Below, one piece after another: positions 24,690 through 36,190 of a stretch of 64,000 nucleotides of DNA. Source of the stretch: Isoetes taiwanensis (taxonomy: Eukaryota > Streptophyta > Lycopodiopsida > Isoetales > Isoetaceae); NCBI GenBank assembly GCA_021234155.1, contig JAJEKV010000004.1, positions 10,974,109 through 11,038,108 on the forward strand, written 5' to 3'. The notes under the pieces were generated by a model. It was given only the letters and a program-made list of their open reading frames with translations. It searched no databases and was not told the origin of the DNA. The stretch's first letter is position 1, and each line of letters starts with the position of its first letter. A program made the translations under genes and the position numbers.

Positions 24690-25206
24690 AAAAATATGGC
24701 AAAGCTTTTTTCTGGTAGAGTCCACAGCTTTATTGTCTTGTCAATGCCACTTGTTGCCAAAGTTCTAACAGTGGCTAGGGTTCTAAATAGTTTACAACTT
24801 GACTATCACCCATCATAAAAGATTGTTAATTATGCACCCCTTGTTTTCCATATGAATATGTGTCCATTTCTGTGGCCGTTTTGTATGTTTTGTATACTTC
24901 TGACTCTATTTTGATATCATTTACATCTGATGCTGTTACAGGCTTAGAATCAAGCCCAACAGCTTTATCAAACAAATAAGTAAGGTCATCATTGTATGAA
25001 ATGAGAAGTTTCTCCTGTTGAGAGTAAGCTATGAGTGTAGTATAGACCTGAAAAGCTTCAATAAGATGAGCAGCTGTAATCAGATCTATATGATAACCTT
25101 CTGACCCAGAGGTACCCAATTTACGAATATCATATACTCTGACATACTCAACAGATCCCCCAACATCAAAATAATTTGGATTCCTTAAGTTGATAACAAT
25201 GGCATT
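24690..25206 (-). pseudogene. DCAF8/ASG2-like WD40 protein fragment
   Basis: The frame reads NAIVINLRNPNYFDVGG, EYVRVYDIRK, TTLIAYSQQEKLLISYNDDL and TYLFDKAVGLD, then after a gap MMGDSQVVNYLEP and LATSGIDKTIKLWTLPEK. These are consecutive WD repeats of plant DCAF8-like substrate receptors of CUL4-DDB1 ubiquitin ligases. The segment that normally joins the two parts is missing, a stop (HN-stop) ends the first, and a frameshift separates the last blade. No flanking exons with splice sites were found. Confidence 0.7.
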
Positions 25207-25396
25207 TAATCAGATAATATAAGCAAGCAACTATCACAGCCGAGTTAAGGTACTGGAAGACGATGGAACCTGCATAAAACATGATGAACAATCAGAAAAT
25301 ACTATGGGTTACTGTGTGCACACGTCTTCATGACGTGTTACAATAAAAAATTGCAAGGGAATGTCACGAGAAGTCCGGGGTGATACCGGAGGACGG

Positions 25397-25672
25397 GATC
25401 CCCGGTTACTGCGCAGTTACTGCGCAAAAATCTTGGCCCTTATAGGGATTTTTGGGGCAAATTTGTTGTGGGATTTTCTCTCTTGATCCGGCACCGAATC
25501 GCATGGGATCAGTTCGTAGCTGGTCGGAATCGGGAGGGCAAGGGGATCGGGTAGATGCGGAGGAGGAAGCAAGGCGAGCGCCGCTGCACTGGCCTCGCTC
25601 CAATCCGGCAAAAAAAACAGCAAAAACTGCGCATTAAGGCGTTAACTGCGCAGTTAACTGTGGGATCCCGGA
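25397..25672. mobile_element. MITE-like inverted-repeat element
   Basis: The left end, GGGATCCCCGGTTACTGCGCAG (25397 on), is matched by its inverse near 25620-25670 (ACTGCGCAGTTAACTGTGGGATCCC), with imperfect arms of about 45 bp. The interior is GC-rich. Beside it, 25664-25735 repeats GGGATCC/GGGAATCC motifs. Confidence 0.5.
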
Positions 25673-25738
25673 GGAGGGAATCCCACGTGGGGATCCTCGA
25701 GGAGGGGATCCCATTTGGGAATCCCGAAGGGCAGGATC

Positions 25739-25937
25739 AACCCAAACCTGATCCTAATGGGTCCTTTTCTATTCCTTTCTTGAAGTTGAGAAGTGCAACT
25801 ACATCTTTTGATGAATCCGACATGACAGATGCAAAGCGGATTAGAAATAGCAGGCAAGCGATGTGATAAAAGAGGCATATGTACATTTTTACTCCTCCCT
25901 TGCAACATATTAACATAGCCATTGCCATTCCTTTCAT
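25739..25937 (-). pseudogene. LRR receptor-kinase first-exon relic
   Basis: The frame has a hydrophobic segment (MYICLFYHIACLLFLIRFA), then DSSKDVVALLNFKKGIEKDP, the signal peptide and LRRNT-type start (DxxALLxFK) of plant LRR receptor-like kinases. It stops after about 66 residues where GC-rich MITE-like DNA begins, with no LRRs and no kinase. Confidence 0.6.
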
Positions 25938-26308
25938 GAATATAGCTCCTCAATGGAAGACCATTCTTCACCTGTAAGCAGAGGCACATTCAACGAACTG
26001 AGAGTATTCTAAATACAGAGCATTAACAGAAGCAAGAATACAAATCTATAAAATAGTTCTCAGCACAAAGGACAAACAAAAGTGCAGTTGATATTGAGCT
26101 TACTCTGTTCCACGTGCTTTTCGAATGGAATGTGAAGCATAAGACAATGTTTATACGAGGCGTTTTGCCCTCAAATCACTCTTGTGGTCTTCGTGGCCCC
26201 ATTTGGAGAAAGAGCTTAGTGGGCTTCAGCTTTCTTTACTCAAAATAAATAAATCCAAAGGTATTCTTGAGCTACGAAGAACATATATTCCTTGCATCAT
26301 GCCTTCTT

Positions 26309-26351
26309 GCAGGGCTAGGTGAAATGGCGAGCCCATTTCACCTAGCCCTGC
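26309..26351. repeat. perfect 19-bp inverted repeat with 5-bp loop
   Basis: GCAGGGCTAGGTGAAATGG at 26309-26327 and its exact complement at 26333-26351, loop CGAGC. It stands in AT-rich DNA without a gene. It could be the abutting ends of an excised inverted-repeat element or a foldback remnant. A T-run terminator is not present. Confidence 0.85.
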
Positions 26352-27278
26352 AAAAGCTCAAACTGCGCTAAGTAGCGCACTAACATTAAAGTACGTGTAT
26401 TTTATAGACAACCCACAAACTTTGAGGCTCTGCAGATTTTACCATGGCCATAAACAGCAATGATCTGGAAGCAGAAAAAAAATGTAACGCCTTCTTATTC
26501 AAAACTGAAGCGCAGAGCTTTATTCCCGAGAAAAGGCGAATGAATGGAGATAGAAAGGGGATGTGGATGGTGCTACTTAACTAGCATAGTAGGAGGATAA
26601 TGTGCTTGTGCAGAAGCTCTCTGCACTATGTTGTGTTTTCAGTACGTTCTACAGGGATGGGATCAAAGGTAACAGAGAAAGATTGACATCTAGCTTAGTT
26701 CTTCCCTCCCGTCACATGATAGACAATGGCGCCAAAGCAGAGAGTATTCTAAAGAAGAATTTATCCTCGAGAACAGTGATTGGACAAAACAGAAGGGTCT
26801 TGCAAGAGTGCCAGAGCCTGTGTACTTGCACAAATAGAGCGCAACATAGCTTTCCTCTGTTGGGTTGATTCGTAGACACAAAATCTGTTATTGTCAATAG
26901 AGAAGAAGATCCGCTACTAAAAAATGGGATTTAGAAGCTGTATCCAAAGCTTTACCTGCTTTCACTAGGCCCACTGCTGTCACGAGAAGCAGAAGCATGA
27001 TCCGAGCCACATGAGCTTTCACTGGGCTAACAAAATACAGGCGCTGCCAGGAGTTCGGACCACGGAATGGGCATGCAAATCCAACTTATCATCCATGGCT
27101 ATTCTGAACACTCCATGCTTATCAGTGTATCCCACTCCGAGAATAGCCCAAATGCTTTTCTTAGAACATTAGCACAGCTAGTAACAACTCTGGATGCAAT
27201 TCATACTAAGAATCGACACCCAAGAAGATGTAAAGGAAAATTTACCATCTGTGATGTACTCCAAGCAAGCAGGGAACG
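26352..27278. other. intergenic, no gene recognised
   Basis: Short open frames only, none with a domain. It lies between the hairpin and the 5' LTR of the non-autonomous element. Confidence 0.4.
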
Positions 27279-27526
27279 AAACGAAATAAGCTATCCTAGT
27301 CAGCATACAGCCATGTCATATATGTCCACATGTCCAAGAGTCGTGTCAGTTAGATGTAGAGAGTCGCATCATTGAGATGTATATATATGTTTTGTATCTG
27401 TTCTTATATATCATTCAATACAAGCTCATCTATCTATTGTCCACAAGAATTGGATAATTTATCATGGTATCAGAGCCTGTAGGCTCTTGATCCTGGGACC
27501 TGATCGATCCTAGTGAGTAAGCAGAA

Positions 27527-27988
27527 ATGAAAGCGGAAGTAGGAGAACTGCCTCCAAATAAAATTACTTCAAGGAAGAAGAAACGGGATGCTATATCTCA
27601 GAAATTGAAGGTATTTAAATTCAAAACCAAAGCTTGCATAACTGCATGTTTTACTGGTGGGCAACGTACTCCGGAAGATGATAGAGTTCCGGTGGAGAAT
27701 TCCAGTGTAGATGCTCAAAGCTTCAGAAACCTAAGACTTGCAGGTGCCGAGATTCAAGATTTGGAAAGGGCGAATCCAAAGAAGCAGCATGATGAAGGAA
27801 AAATTATAGAGAAAGCTGGGGTTTCCAGCAAGGGAGGGACGCCTCCAGAGTTTGATGCAGACACGAAGCAGGTTGGAGATGACGCCAAGAATAGGGTCGC
27901 TGGTGGAATTGGCGCAGAGGATGGGTTAGATCTCCCAAACTTAAAAATTGAGGATGATTATCCTCACAAAAGTGATGCATCTATTTGA
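27527..27988 (+). CDS. acidic/basic internal ORF of the non-autonomous LTR element (part 1)
   Basis: 153 codons beginning MKAEVGELPPNKITSRKKKR, a basic start followed by acidic, Glu/Asp/Lys-rich sequence. It lies 50 bp after the primer-binding site, where gag usually begins, but has no CCHC knuckle or recognised gag fold. After the stop at 27986-27988 coding-like sequence continues in other frames to 28330, so this copy is probably broken. Confidence 0.4.
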   Translation: MKAEVGELPPNKITSRKKKRDAISQKLKVFKFKTKACITACFTGGQRTPEDDRVPVENSSVDAQSFRNLRLAGAEIQDLERANPKKQHDEGKIIEKAGVSSKGGTPPEFDADTKQVGDDAKNRVAGGIGAEDGLDLPNLKIEDDYPHKSDASI

Positions 27989-28341
27989 GAGTATTATGCC
28001 CAACCCATCACAGATATCAGTTCCTGGCTAGATCTTGCTTATGGGAGTAGTATTTTGGCAAGCAAACAGAATCAACGTGAAGGACGATTGACAGCCGTTG
28101 AAGACCCTGTATTGCTGAAAGATCATTGCAGAAAGATTTGTTGGGGTGCAAATACGCCATAGCACTGGCACCTTTAATCGTGCAATAGAAGAAGCCGTTG
28201 AAGCAGATTCTGCAAATGCCGTCGAAAAGGTTGTAGAAGAAGAAGTAGAAGCCAAATCTGGCTTTGAAGGAGTCGACCCATTGCTGCTAACAGAGCCCTC
28301 AATCAAAAATCCTCAAGGCATTCGTTAATGAAGAAGGAGCC

Positions 28342-29829
28342 ATGATAAAAAGAAGGGGCCGTGAGGGAATTCCAGACAGAAATCCCATGGCTATTAAAGC
28401 TGAGATTGAAATTTGTTCAAGACTGGACACAATTGAAGAAAACGTTGCAGACATGGCCGTTAAATATGAGGCCAAGAATAGGGCAGCAACAATCCTGTCA
28501 GAAGATGAGAATGAAGTCAAAATTCAACATCAATTGCTTGGAAATCATATTGCTGGTCATGCACATAAAGACCCACGGATGCCAAGACATGATGCAGAGA
28601 CGAATTTTGGGATTCTGGATGCAGCAGCAGCAGAAAACCCAGTGCCGTTGGAGATAGCCACAGGGATGCCATTTAGAGAAGCTAGAGATGGTGAAGATAC
28701 CGCAGGAGATAGCCAGAAGGATGCTGCCCAACAAATAGTGGCAACCCAAGACGATTTGGGAGAAAGAAGCATGGCTACAGAAGAGATGCAGATGGATCTG
28801 AAGACAAAGCAGATGGAACTAAGCCCACTGGCAAAACGAAGACAAAAAGAGGATATTCGAGATGTCTTGGATCTATTTGGAGACGATCCAGAAATATTGC
28901 ATGCCTTAATTCAAGATAATGGAGCAGCAGCACTAATGGACGAAATCCTATTCACAGAGCCAACCATTCTGACAGCAGACCTCACGGATAGGGATGCCTT
29001 GTGTATAGCTCCAAAGATGAAGCTAGGAACAGAAGAATTTGTGTGCCCAACAATGCCCCAATTAGAGGATGCAAATTCAGTTATGGTTCCTGGAGTTATT
29101 GAAGGCGTAAACCAAAGAGAGATCTGCAGTGATATTGATGCTCACACAAATCAGCGGGCACCGCAATTGGAGACGCTTGAAGCAAGAAATGCATAAAAAG
29201 AATTCGTTCACGCAGAAAGAGCCATTGCACCTCTATCATTTGAAGCGGTTACCAAGGCACAGACTGTCAATGAAGAAGGAGTACCGGTGGTTATGAAAGA
29301 AGCCAAAAACTGGGCTGCAAAGGAGAAGGGAGCTAAACTAATATCTTTGCAGGATATTATTGCCAAATTTAAGGAGAGACGTGGAGGCAAGCCTGTCTGG
29401 GCAGACTTTTCCAAGAAGGTAGCTGTTCAATCAGAGTTAAGAGAGCAGATTTGCAAGCCTATTGCATTGAAGACCCGCATTGAAGATACAAGCGATGAGA
29501 AGAAAATTTTACAAGACCTTCAGATTCACCAGGTATCATGCTTGAAAGTAATTGAAATGGCTGCTCTAATTATGCTTATGTTTATGGGGGAGCATTCCAA
29601 AGAAATTATTGAGCAATTATTGAAGATTAAGGGGGAGAATTGGATAAATTATAATCTTCAACAATTATGTTATGGAAGAGAAGCGGTGGAACACTCTCCA
29701 AGATCTCAATTGTTGGAGATCTTATTTCATAAAAGGAACTTGAAGAGTGTACAGCTTCAACAGAATGCTCAAGCAGTTCAAGCACATTCATGTGCATGCA
29801 ACTTCAAAAGGAATCAACAGACAAACTAA
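28342..29829 (+). pseudogene. internal ORF of the LTR element (part 2), one in-frame stop
   Basis: One frame runs 28342-29829 with a single TAA at 29194-29196. The first 284 codons are acidic (DIRDVLDLFGDDPEILHALI). The last 180 are richer in Lys (WADFSKKVAVQSELREQICK, ENWINYNLQQLCYGREAVEH). The word VNEEG recurs upstream of both parts, suggesting internal repetition. I recognise no family. It may be a captured host sequence or a highly diverged gag. Confidence 0.45.
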
Positions 29830-30904
29830 CATGAGCCAAAGGTGGCACTTATATTCCTGGACATGATGATTTTGGTTAGAGATGAAGGCTGATGCTGATG
29901 GGGGAGTGTTAACATATAATATTCTAGTCAGCATACAGCCATGTCATATATGTCCACATGTCCAAGAGTTGTGTCAGTTAGATGTAGAGAGTCGCATCAT
30001 TGAGATGCATACATATGTTTTGTATCTGTTCTTATATATCATTCAATACAAGCTCATCTATCTATTCTCCACAAGAATTGGATAATTTATCAGCTTTGAC
30101 GTCTCTTGGCATTTTAGCAGAACCGTAGTTCAGCTTGAAGATCAAATCCAGTGAATCGGCTACACCAAAAAATCAAACGACAAAAGCCGAGATAGCAACT
30201 GCGTTCATAATAAAGCCGACATACGAGATAATTTGTCCATCGCTGTGACTTGAATACACGAAACATAGATCGTCTGCTTGAGTTGAAGCCTTCGCCATGG
30301 TTCAAAGAAATCGATTTTTTTAAAAAAAAACTTTTTTCTCTTTTTTTGGGTTTAATGCCACCTCACAAGAGGACCATTAATTTTTGCTGCAACCTATCTT
30401 ATGACATTGATTTGCACTTAATAGGTGTGACCAAATCTGGGCCACTGATCCAACACATTCAATGGGCGAGATCAAAAGCCCCAAATAAGGGGGCTGCTTG
30501 GGGTGGATTGAGGTGGCTTTGTCACGGCCGTCGGATCTTAAATCTGAACCGTCCAAACGGCGACACCTCGGCATCGGATATAAGGGGGCAGCTTATATAA
30601 TTGTATATATATAACAGATATAGTAGAGAGATATACATTCCATAGCTTAGACATAACATATACATTTAACAGTGATCTACTTGTGCAGATAAAATTTGAA
30701 TGGAAAACAACTCTAGCCTCCACATATAAACATAGCATAAAGTGTTTCTTTGTAGCTTTTATGATAATTTATACACTGCAATCTATAGGATCGGTACATA
30801 TTCATTGAGAGAAGGGACTTGTTATTACATCCCATCATACTTGTTTCGAACATTAAACAAAAGGCTCATTGTTAAGTAGATCTAAACCATAAACATCACA
30901 TTGC

Positions 30905-31084
<180 letters not shown>

Positions 31085-31085
<1 letters not shown>

Positions 31086-31255
31086 ACTATTTGCTGCATT
31101 TGTAATATCATATTCCAAGAGAATATATTTTGGCGAGGCATATTATCAAACACTGTGCTAGCTTTTTTGCAAATTCCCACACTTGCAATATATGAGAAGA
31201 AGACGATTTTCCAAAAATCTGCCTGGCCCTTTTTAAATAATAACATTATGAACAA
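31085..31255 (-). pseudogene. PPR motif relic in repeat copy B
   Basis: The frame reads ASVGICKKASTVFDNMPRQN and FSWNMILQM, a pentatricopeptide unit, homologous to the relic near 20420-20500. Only one repeat is visible. Confidence 0.55.
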
Positions 31256-31959
31256 AAGAATGACAATGAAGTGCGGAGCTCAAACTTCAAAAGTATTTTG
31301 TATATTCTAATCTAAATATGCCATTTTCTCTCCTGATACTAAAACACTAAATGCAAGAACCATAGTTGGTTAAGGATAGGGATACTGGACAAACCATAAG
31401 AAAACACTAACTATTGGCATTAACTACAATAGGAAAAGAAAAGTTTAAAATAGTTAAATATGCATCTCCTATCATAAATAGCCAATGTGGATCACACACC
31501 TTAATCTACTAATAGAGGTGTTATATACAAAAATTTATTGTAGCTAAAATGCTCCACGTGTCGAGAAAATACCCATTCAGCTCCACTACTACTAAACCTA
31601 GGTACATGCTCGAGACATATGTTGCCTTTACGAACATAGCAGAGAGATATATGTTCCGTAGCTTAGACATAAAAGGTACATTTAACAGTGATCCACTTGT
31701 GCAGATAAAATTTGAAAGGAAAACAACTAGCCTCCACATATAAATATAGCGTAAAGTGTTTCTCTGCAGCATTTATGATAATCTATACACTATAATTTAT
31801 AGGATTGGTACATATCCATTGAGAGAAGGGACTTGTTGCTAGAAACAAGATGAGGAGGGAATGCCTCCACAATGCTTCAAACTATGAAGCAATATTTAAA
31901 TGTCAAAGTATTAGGTTGAATGTAAATGCACTGTTACAAAATAGAAATAACAAAAAGAA

Positions 31960-32015
31960 AAACATACATAGTTCGCATCCTCAAACCTTGCATATCTACA
32001 AAAGTGGTTCAGAAA
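31960..32015 (-). pseudogene. PPR motif fragment
   Basis: The minus strand reads RYARFEDANYV, identical to part of the PPR relic at 33230-33430. The DNA word CATAGTTCGCATCCTCAAAC marks both places. Confidence 0.45.
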
Positions 32016-32040
32016 TCAACTTGTTTGTTCGCAGCTCCTA

Positions 32041-33134
32041 GAAACGAGATACATGTGTTCGTTCTAATCCAATATGGCAATTTGCTACGGGTAACATCTA
32101 ACAATTACAGGGCAATTACAGGGCGTTGAATGTGGACGTCATAGACGAGCATGCAGTCCACACAATCACGATAACTGCTGACGAGGAACGGGATGTGGAA
32201 TTGCAAACCGTGTTAAGACCAGGGTTTTGGGTCTTCATACGTAATTTTGGTGTAAGGAAGAAAAATCCGCCGCCTGCTTTCCTTATTGCCTATAGATGGC
32301 GCAACCATTCGGTCACTCTTAGGCACGAACCATGACCAACCTATACATGTCAATCTGCTAATTGTTATTGTCGGGATCAAAGAACATGGGATGTTCCCTT
32401 ATTTGCTAGCAGATGGGTGTGGCGAAAAGGATGTTGAAGTTTTGGCCTGAACATGGATATGTTTTTGACAAGCTCAAACACTTATTTGTTTTGGGGCGTA
32501 AATCCATTGTCTTATTCAAAACCTTGAAGGTCAGTACGTTCCGTGGCCAAACTACTTTAACATCTGCGGAGGCTACAATGGCATTCAAGATTGTAGAGGA
32601 CGCAATGTCAAGTTGGTTTCCGGATGAATTATGGTTTCTAGACGATGACATAGTGGCGACACTTATAAACAAAATCTTCGCAGCTCACGTTCTCGACAAT
32701 ACCAAGGCATATGTTCCGTTGCTAAACCTAAGTCAATTTGTCCTTCCTTGGATCCTTCTTTGATATGGCTTTCTACTAATCAAATATTTTTTGATGTGTA
32801 GGTTTCAGGCACATTGAGATTGAATACAATTGGCGACAACAAGGTCGTGAAGATGTGCAATGGTTGCAACAAGGTAGTGTCGGGCAGTGTCTTAGAGAAG
32901 TGCGAGAAGGACGACCTGACAGAAGAGTTAACAATGTTCGGTGACATTGATACTAGATTGCAAGACGCTAAATGTGACATTGGTGGAGCATTGCTTGACT
33001 GTCCATTAGGAGGGGCTTTGGCTACAATGAAGGCAGATCCTCCGTCATTGCGCCAAAGCGTATTGAAGAGTCATGGTAAATGCTCGTTCGAGCTCAAACA
33101 CGGACTACAAATCATTGCCTTCGCCAGGGCCTAG
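32041..33134 (+). CDS. possible small spliced gene, OB-fold/zinc-ribbon-like (uncertain)
   Basis: Three blocks look coding. About 32110-32335 contains LQTVLRPGFWVFIRNFGVRK. 32413-32763 follows a TTTGCTAGCAG acceptor and reads MGVAKRMLKFWPEHGYVFDK. The block from about 32803 to the stop at 33132-33134 follows a GATGTGTAG acceptor and contains TLRLNTIGDNKVVKMCNGCN and DDLTEELTMFGDIDTRLQ. A CxxC pair followed by a beta-rich stretch recalls single-strand-DNA-binding OB folds (RPA-like), but no full zinc ribbon is visible. The donor after block one is not clear. PPR-relic sequence flanks it on both sides. It could be a real lineage-specific gene or a relic. Confidence 0.35.
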
Positions 33135-33229
33135 GCTCATTGCTCATGTATTCAAAAACAATATGACCTTAATTTACTGAACAAACACCATATACATTGT
33201 TCATTTGTGATTTACAAACTCTAAAATAA

Positions 33230-33472
33230 CTATTTTGCTACCATTCCATTCAGTGAAATAATGACTTGTCTAAATATCCTATTAAATACATAGTTCGCAT
33301 CCTCAAACCTTGCATATCTATAATAGAGCATACATATGTTGAGAAGCGCGTGGACAACAAGACTGCATGATACAAGTTTTGCGCTGACAACATGACCGCC
33401 TATAGACTTACCATGTGCTATACCTCCTGAAAAGTAACAGCTAAAATGCATATTCAAAAGTGGTAATGCCAT
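33230..33472 (-). pseudogene. PPR protein fragment
   Basis: GKSIGGHVVSAKLVSCSLVV, ALLNICMLYYRYARFEDANY and VFNRIFRQVIISLNGMVAK follow the plant PLS-class PPR pattern (GKxxHxxVVKxG...LxxMYxxxGxxEDAxxVFxxM). PPR proteins bind organellar RNA. Only about one and a half repeats remain, so it is a relic. Confidence 0.65.
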
Positions 33473-33815
33473 TCAATTCATACTCATTCAAAAGTGGTAA
33501 TGCCATTCAATTCATACTCTTGAAATCACTGTTACTGGTCTCTTGGAATAAACATCTGCCACACAACTTAAGCACAAAAACATTACACATCCTCTTTAGT
33601 ACTCAAAATGAATTGAATATGTACTTTCATTCCTACTTCTTTCTTGACTCTTGTCCAATGGTGTTATAGATGTAGCCTTTTGGAATAAACATCTACCACA
33701 ACAAGCACAAAAACATTACACATCCTCTTTGGTACTCAAAATGAACTGGGTATGTATTCTCATTCCTACTTCTTTCTCGACTCTCGTGTATGCTACCACT
33801 CATCCAATGGTGTTA
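33453..33815. repeat. local tandem duplications
   Basis: A unit of about 34 bp (ATTCAAAAGTGGTAATGCCA) occurs twice at 33453-33520. A block of about 100 bp at 33569-33669 (GCACAAAAACATTACACATC...) recurs at about 33704-33815 with an added 15 bp. Confidence 0.7.
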
Positions 33816-34644
33816 TAGGTAATGACATAAAACACGTTTAGACATTTCTAGAACACTCAACTACTTGGTTACATAGAACATGGCAAAGGTCTATTTTAAT
33901 TTAAATATTGAGTCGATAAATATGGGGGTTTGAAGTAAAAATTTTAATTTCACACGGTTTAATTTAAGCCACTTTACCCAAAAAAAAAAACATAAAACAC
34001 AAGGGCAATCCTTTGCGTGCAGCACTTTGTTATATTTATGTTCTAGCACTTTGTTATATTAATGTTACTTTGTTATATTTATGTTCTGCGCATTTGCTCC
34101 TTTTAAGTTTTTAGTTAGTACAACTTACGTCAGTCTAAGAGAAGCTCTACTCACGTCAAGATTTCACATATGACTTCACCTACTATATCCAAATTCAAAA
34201 GTCAATATCTTCACCTACTATATCTAAAGTCAAATTCAAAAGTCTCCGTTTTTTAGTCAGTGCAAGATTTGAGGTCTCTTTGACAAACATTCAGGAAGAT
34301 AACGCAAGCCAAAAAAAAGACACCCTTATCTACATTTGATAGAATAGCCCTACCTTTAATCAAACAGAAGCCGGGATCGAACACGTCTGCAAACCACGTC
34401 AAAACGTCTTTAAACGACTACTACAGCAGCGTGTTTTAGCTCTACTCCCAAGTAAATTAGCGACATCCCAAGTTACGTTCGCATGAAATAGAACCCATGT
34501 CAAAAACGTAGTTCTCGTTCATAAATGTAGTTAAAAAGACCAATATTTATTATTCAAACACTCAAATAAAGTGTTTTATAGTGACATCCGGTTAGAAAAC
34601 AAAAATGTCGCAGTTCATGAATGTCAAAAACTCATGGAAAGAAA
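33816..34644. other. intergenic and aldolase 3' UTR
   Basis: AT-rich and with no gene. The portion from about 34.4 to 34.64 kb probably contains the 3' UTR and polyadenylation site of the minus-strand aldolase. Simple A/T repetition occurs at 34020-34090 (TTTGTTATATTTATGTT). Confidence 0.4.
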
Positions 34645-36190
34645 CTAGTATTTGTAATCCTTGACATGAAGGCTTTCATCTGCTCCTTCAACTTTATCAG
34701 AATCACCAGCATACTTGCCAAGTGTAGCAGCAGAATTAGCCTTGGCACGAGAGAGGAAGGCCTTCTGGGCAGCATGAACATTTTCCTTCTTGCCTGCCCA
34801 TGTTTTCAAAGTGCTCTGCTGCAGAGCGCGGCCGAAAGAGAAAGACAGAGTCCAGGGCTTGAGGATATCAAGCTGGTTCATTGCATTCAAATTGCGGGTT
34901 GCTTCTTCCTCACTCTGTCCACCAGAAAGAAAAACTATTCCAGGAACTGCTGCTGGAACAGTTCTCCTCAATGCCTGCACAGTGTACTTGGCAACTTCCT
35001 CAGGAGTAACCTTGGGAGCATCAGACCCTGGAGTCACCATGTTAGGCTTCAAAAGTGTGCCTTCCAAAAGCACATGATGGTCATTCAAAGCCTTGTAACA
35101 TGCTGCAAGAACTTTCTCAGTTGCTGCAGCACACTTGTGAATATCATGGGATCCATCAACAAGGATCTCAGGCTCCACAATTGGTACAAGACCATTCTCC
35201 TGGCAGATAATTGCGTAGCGTGCAAGGCCATTAGCATTTTCATGAATAGCAAGCTCTGATGGCTCAGTTGCACCAATCTTTAGAACAGCTCTCCACTTAG
35301 CAAACCTGGCACCAGCCTTATAATATTGTTGGCACCTTGCAGCCAAACCATCTAGACCTTGAGTGGTGGTTTCTCCATTAGTTCCAGCAAGTTCAACGGT
35401 ACCCTTGTCTACCTTAATTCCAGGAATAACACCTCCCTCATTTAGCACATCAACGAAAGGCTTTCCAGACTGTGTGCTCTGATAAAGTGTCTCTTCAAAC
35501 AGAATCACTCCACTCAAACACTCTAGTGCACCAGGTGTGCAGAAAAGGAGCTCACGAAGTGCCTGCCTATTGGCTTCAACATTCTCAACCTTAATACTGG
35601 CTAACCTCTTGCCAATAGTGCCAGTACTTTCATCTGCTGCCAAAATACCCTTTCCAGGGGTGGCAATATACTTAGCGTTCTTGATCAATTCATCTGCAAA
35701 GAAAAAAAGAACAAAAGTAGAATTAGCACCTCATTCTATCTGCATGTAGCTCTAAAACAAATTCACTGTTAACTAGATCTAGATCTAATTGCTGCATAAA
35801 ATTAACAATTAAATAAGACGACAAACACAAACTTGATAATGAGATCACAGAAAGCAATCTAAAGTAAAACCTAAAAAGTGGGAAGGAAGTTCAAGCAAGC
35901 AATCTAAACTAAGACCTAAAAAGTAACAGGATCGACTCTACAGATCTACATCAAGCAGCGATCTAAAAGTAACAGACAAAACTAAGCCACTTCTAGTCTT
36001 GAACATCAAATGCAATGCATGAGCTCAGCTAAAAAACAAGATCTACTCGAGTATGAAAGAAAACCCAAAAGCCAAAAGCAGAGAACGAGAAAACATCATG
36101 CAGAAAAGCTAGAAAACTATGAAAAGCAAAACAGCAGACAGCAGGGAGCAAGCGCTTCTTACCAGCATACTTTCCGACGAAGGCAGACAT
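34645..36190 (-). CDS. FBA: fructose-bisphosphate aldolase, class I, cytosolic
   Basis: Cleaves fructose 1,6-bisphosphate to DHAP and glyceraldehyde 3-phosphate, and the reverse, in cytosolic glycolysis/gluconeogenesis. Exon 1 (36190-36163) encodes MSAFVGKYA plus one base. Exon 2 (35693-34645) continues with [16 protein letters not shown]. The 468-bp intron has CTG|GTAAG and TTTGCAG|A borders. The joined protein is 358 residues, the usual length of plant cytosolic aldolases, with no transit peptide. Visible active-site elements are the AADEST loop with Asp30, Lys142 in FAKWR, Glu183 in IVEPEIL, the Schiff-base Lys225 in [10 protein letters not shown], the phosphate-binding [11 protein letters not shown] and the C-terminal Tyr (KDYKY). 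No lesion is visible. The 28-bp first exon is missed by ORF finders, and the Met at 35688 is internal. Confidence 0.97.

Larger units (their letters stand above)
27279..30092 (+). mobile_element. non-autonomous LTR retrotransposon with an unrecognised ORF
   Basis: The 3' LTR is 29907-30092 (186 bp, TGTTAACATA...TTTATCA), preceded by the purine tract GATGGGGGAG. The matching 5' LTR ends at 27464; it aligns without gaps from about 27291, but its first 12 or so bases do not match. The primer-binding site TGGTATCAGAGCC (27465-27477), complementary to the 3' end of initiator Met-tRNA, follows directly. The 2.4-kb interior has no protease, integrase, RT or RNase H, so it must depend on another element. 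No target-site duplication was found. Confidence 0.85.

Noticed and set aside
34621-35259. 212-codon plus-strand open frame opposite the aldolase
   Set aside because: It is the antisense shadow of the highly conserved aldolase exon, which has the correct family length and active-site residues.
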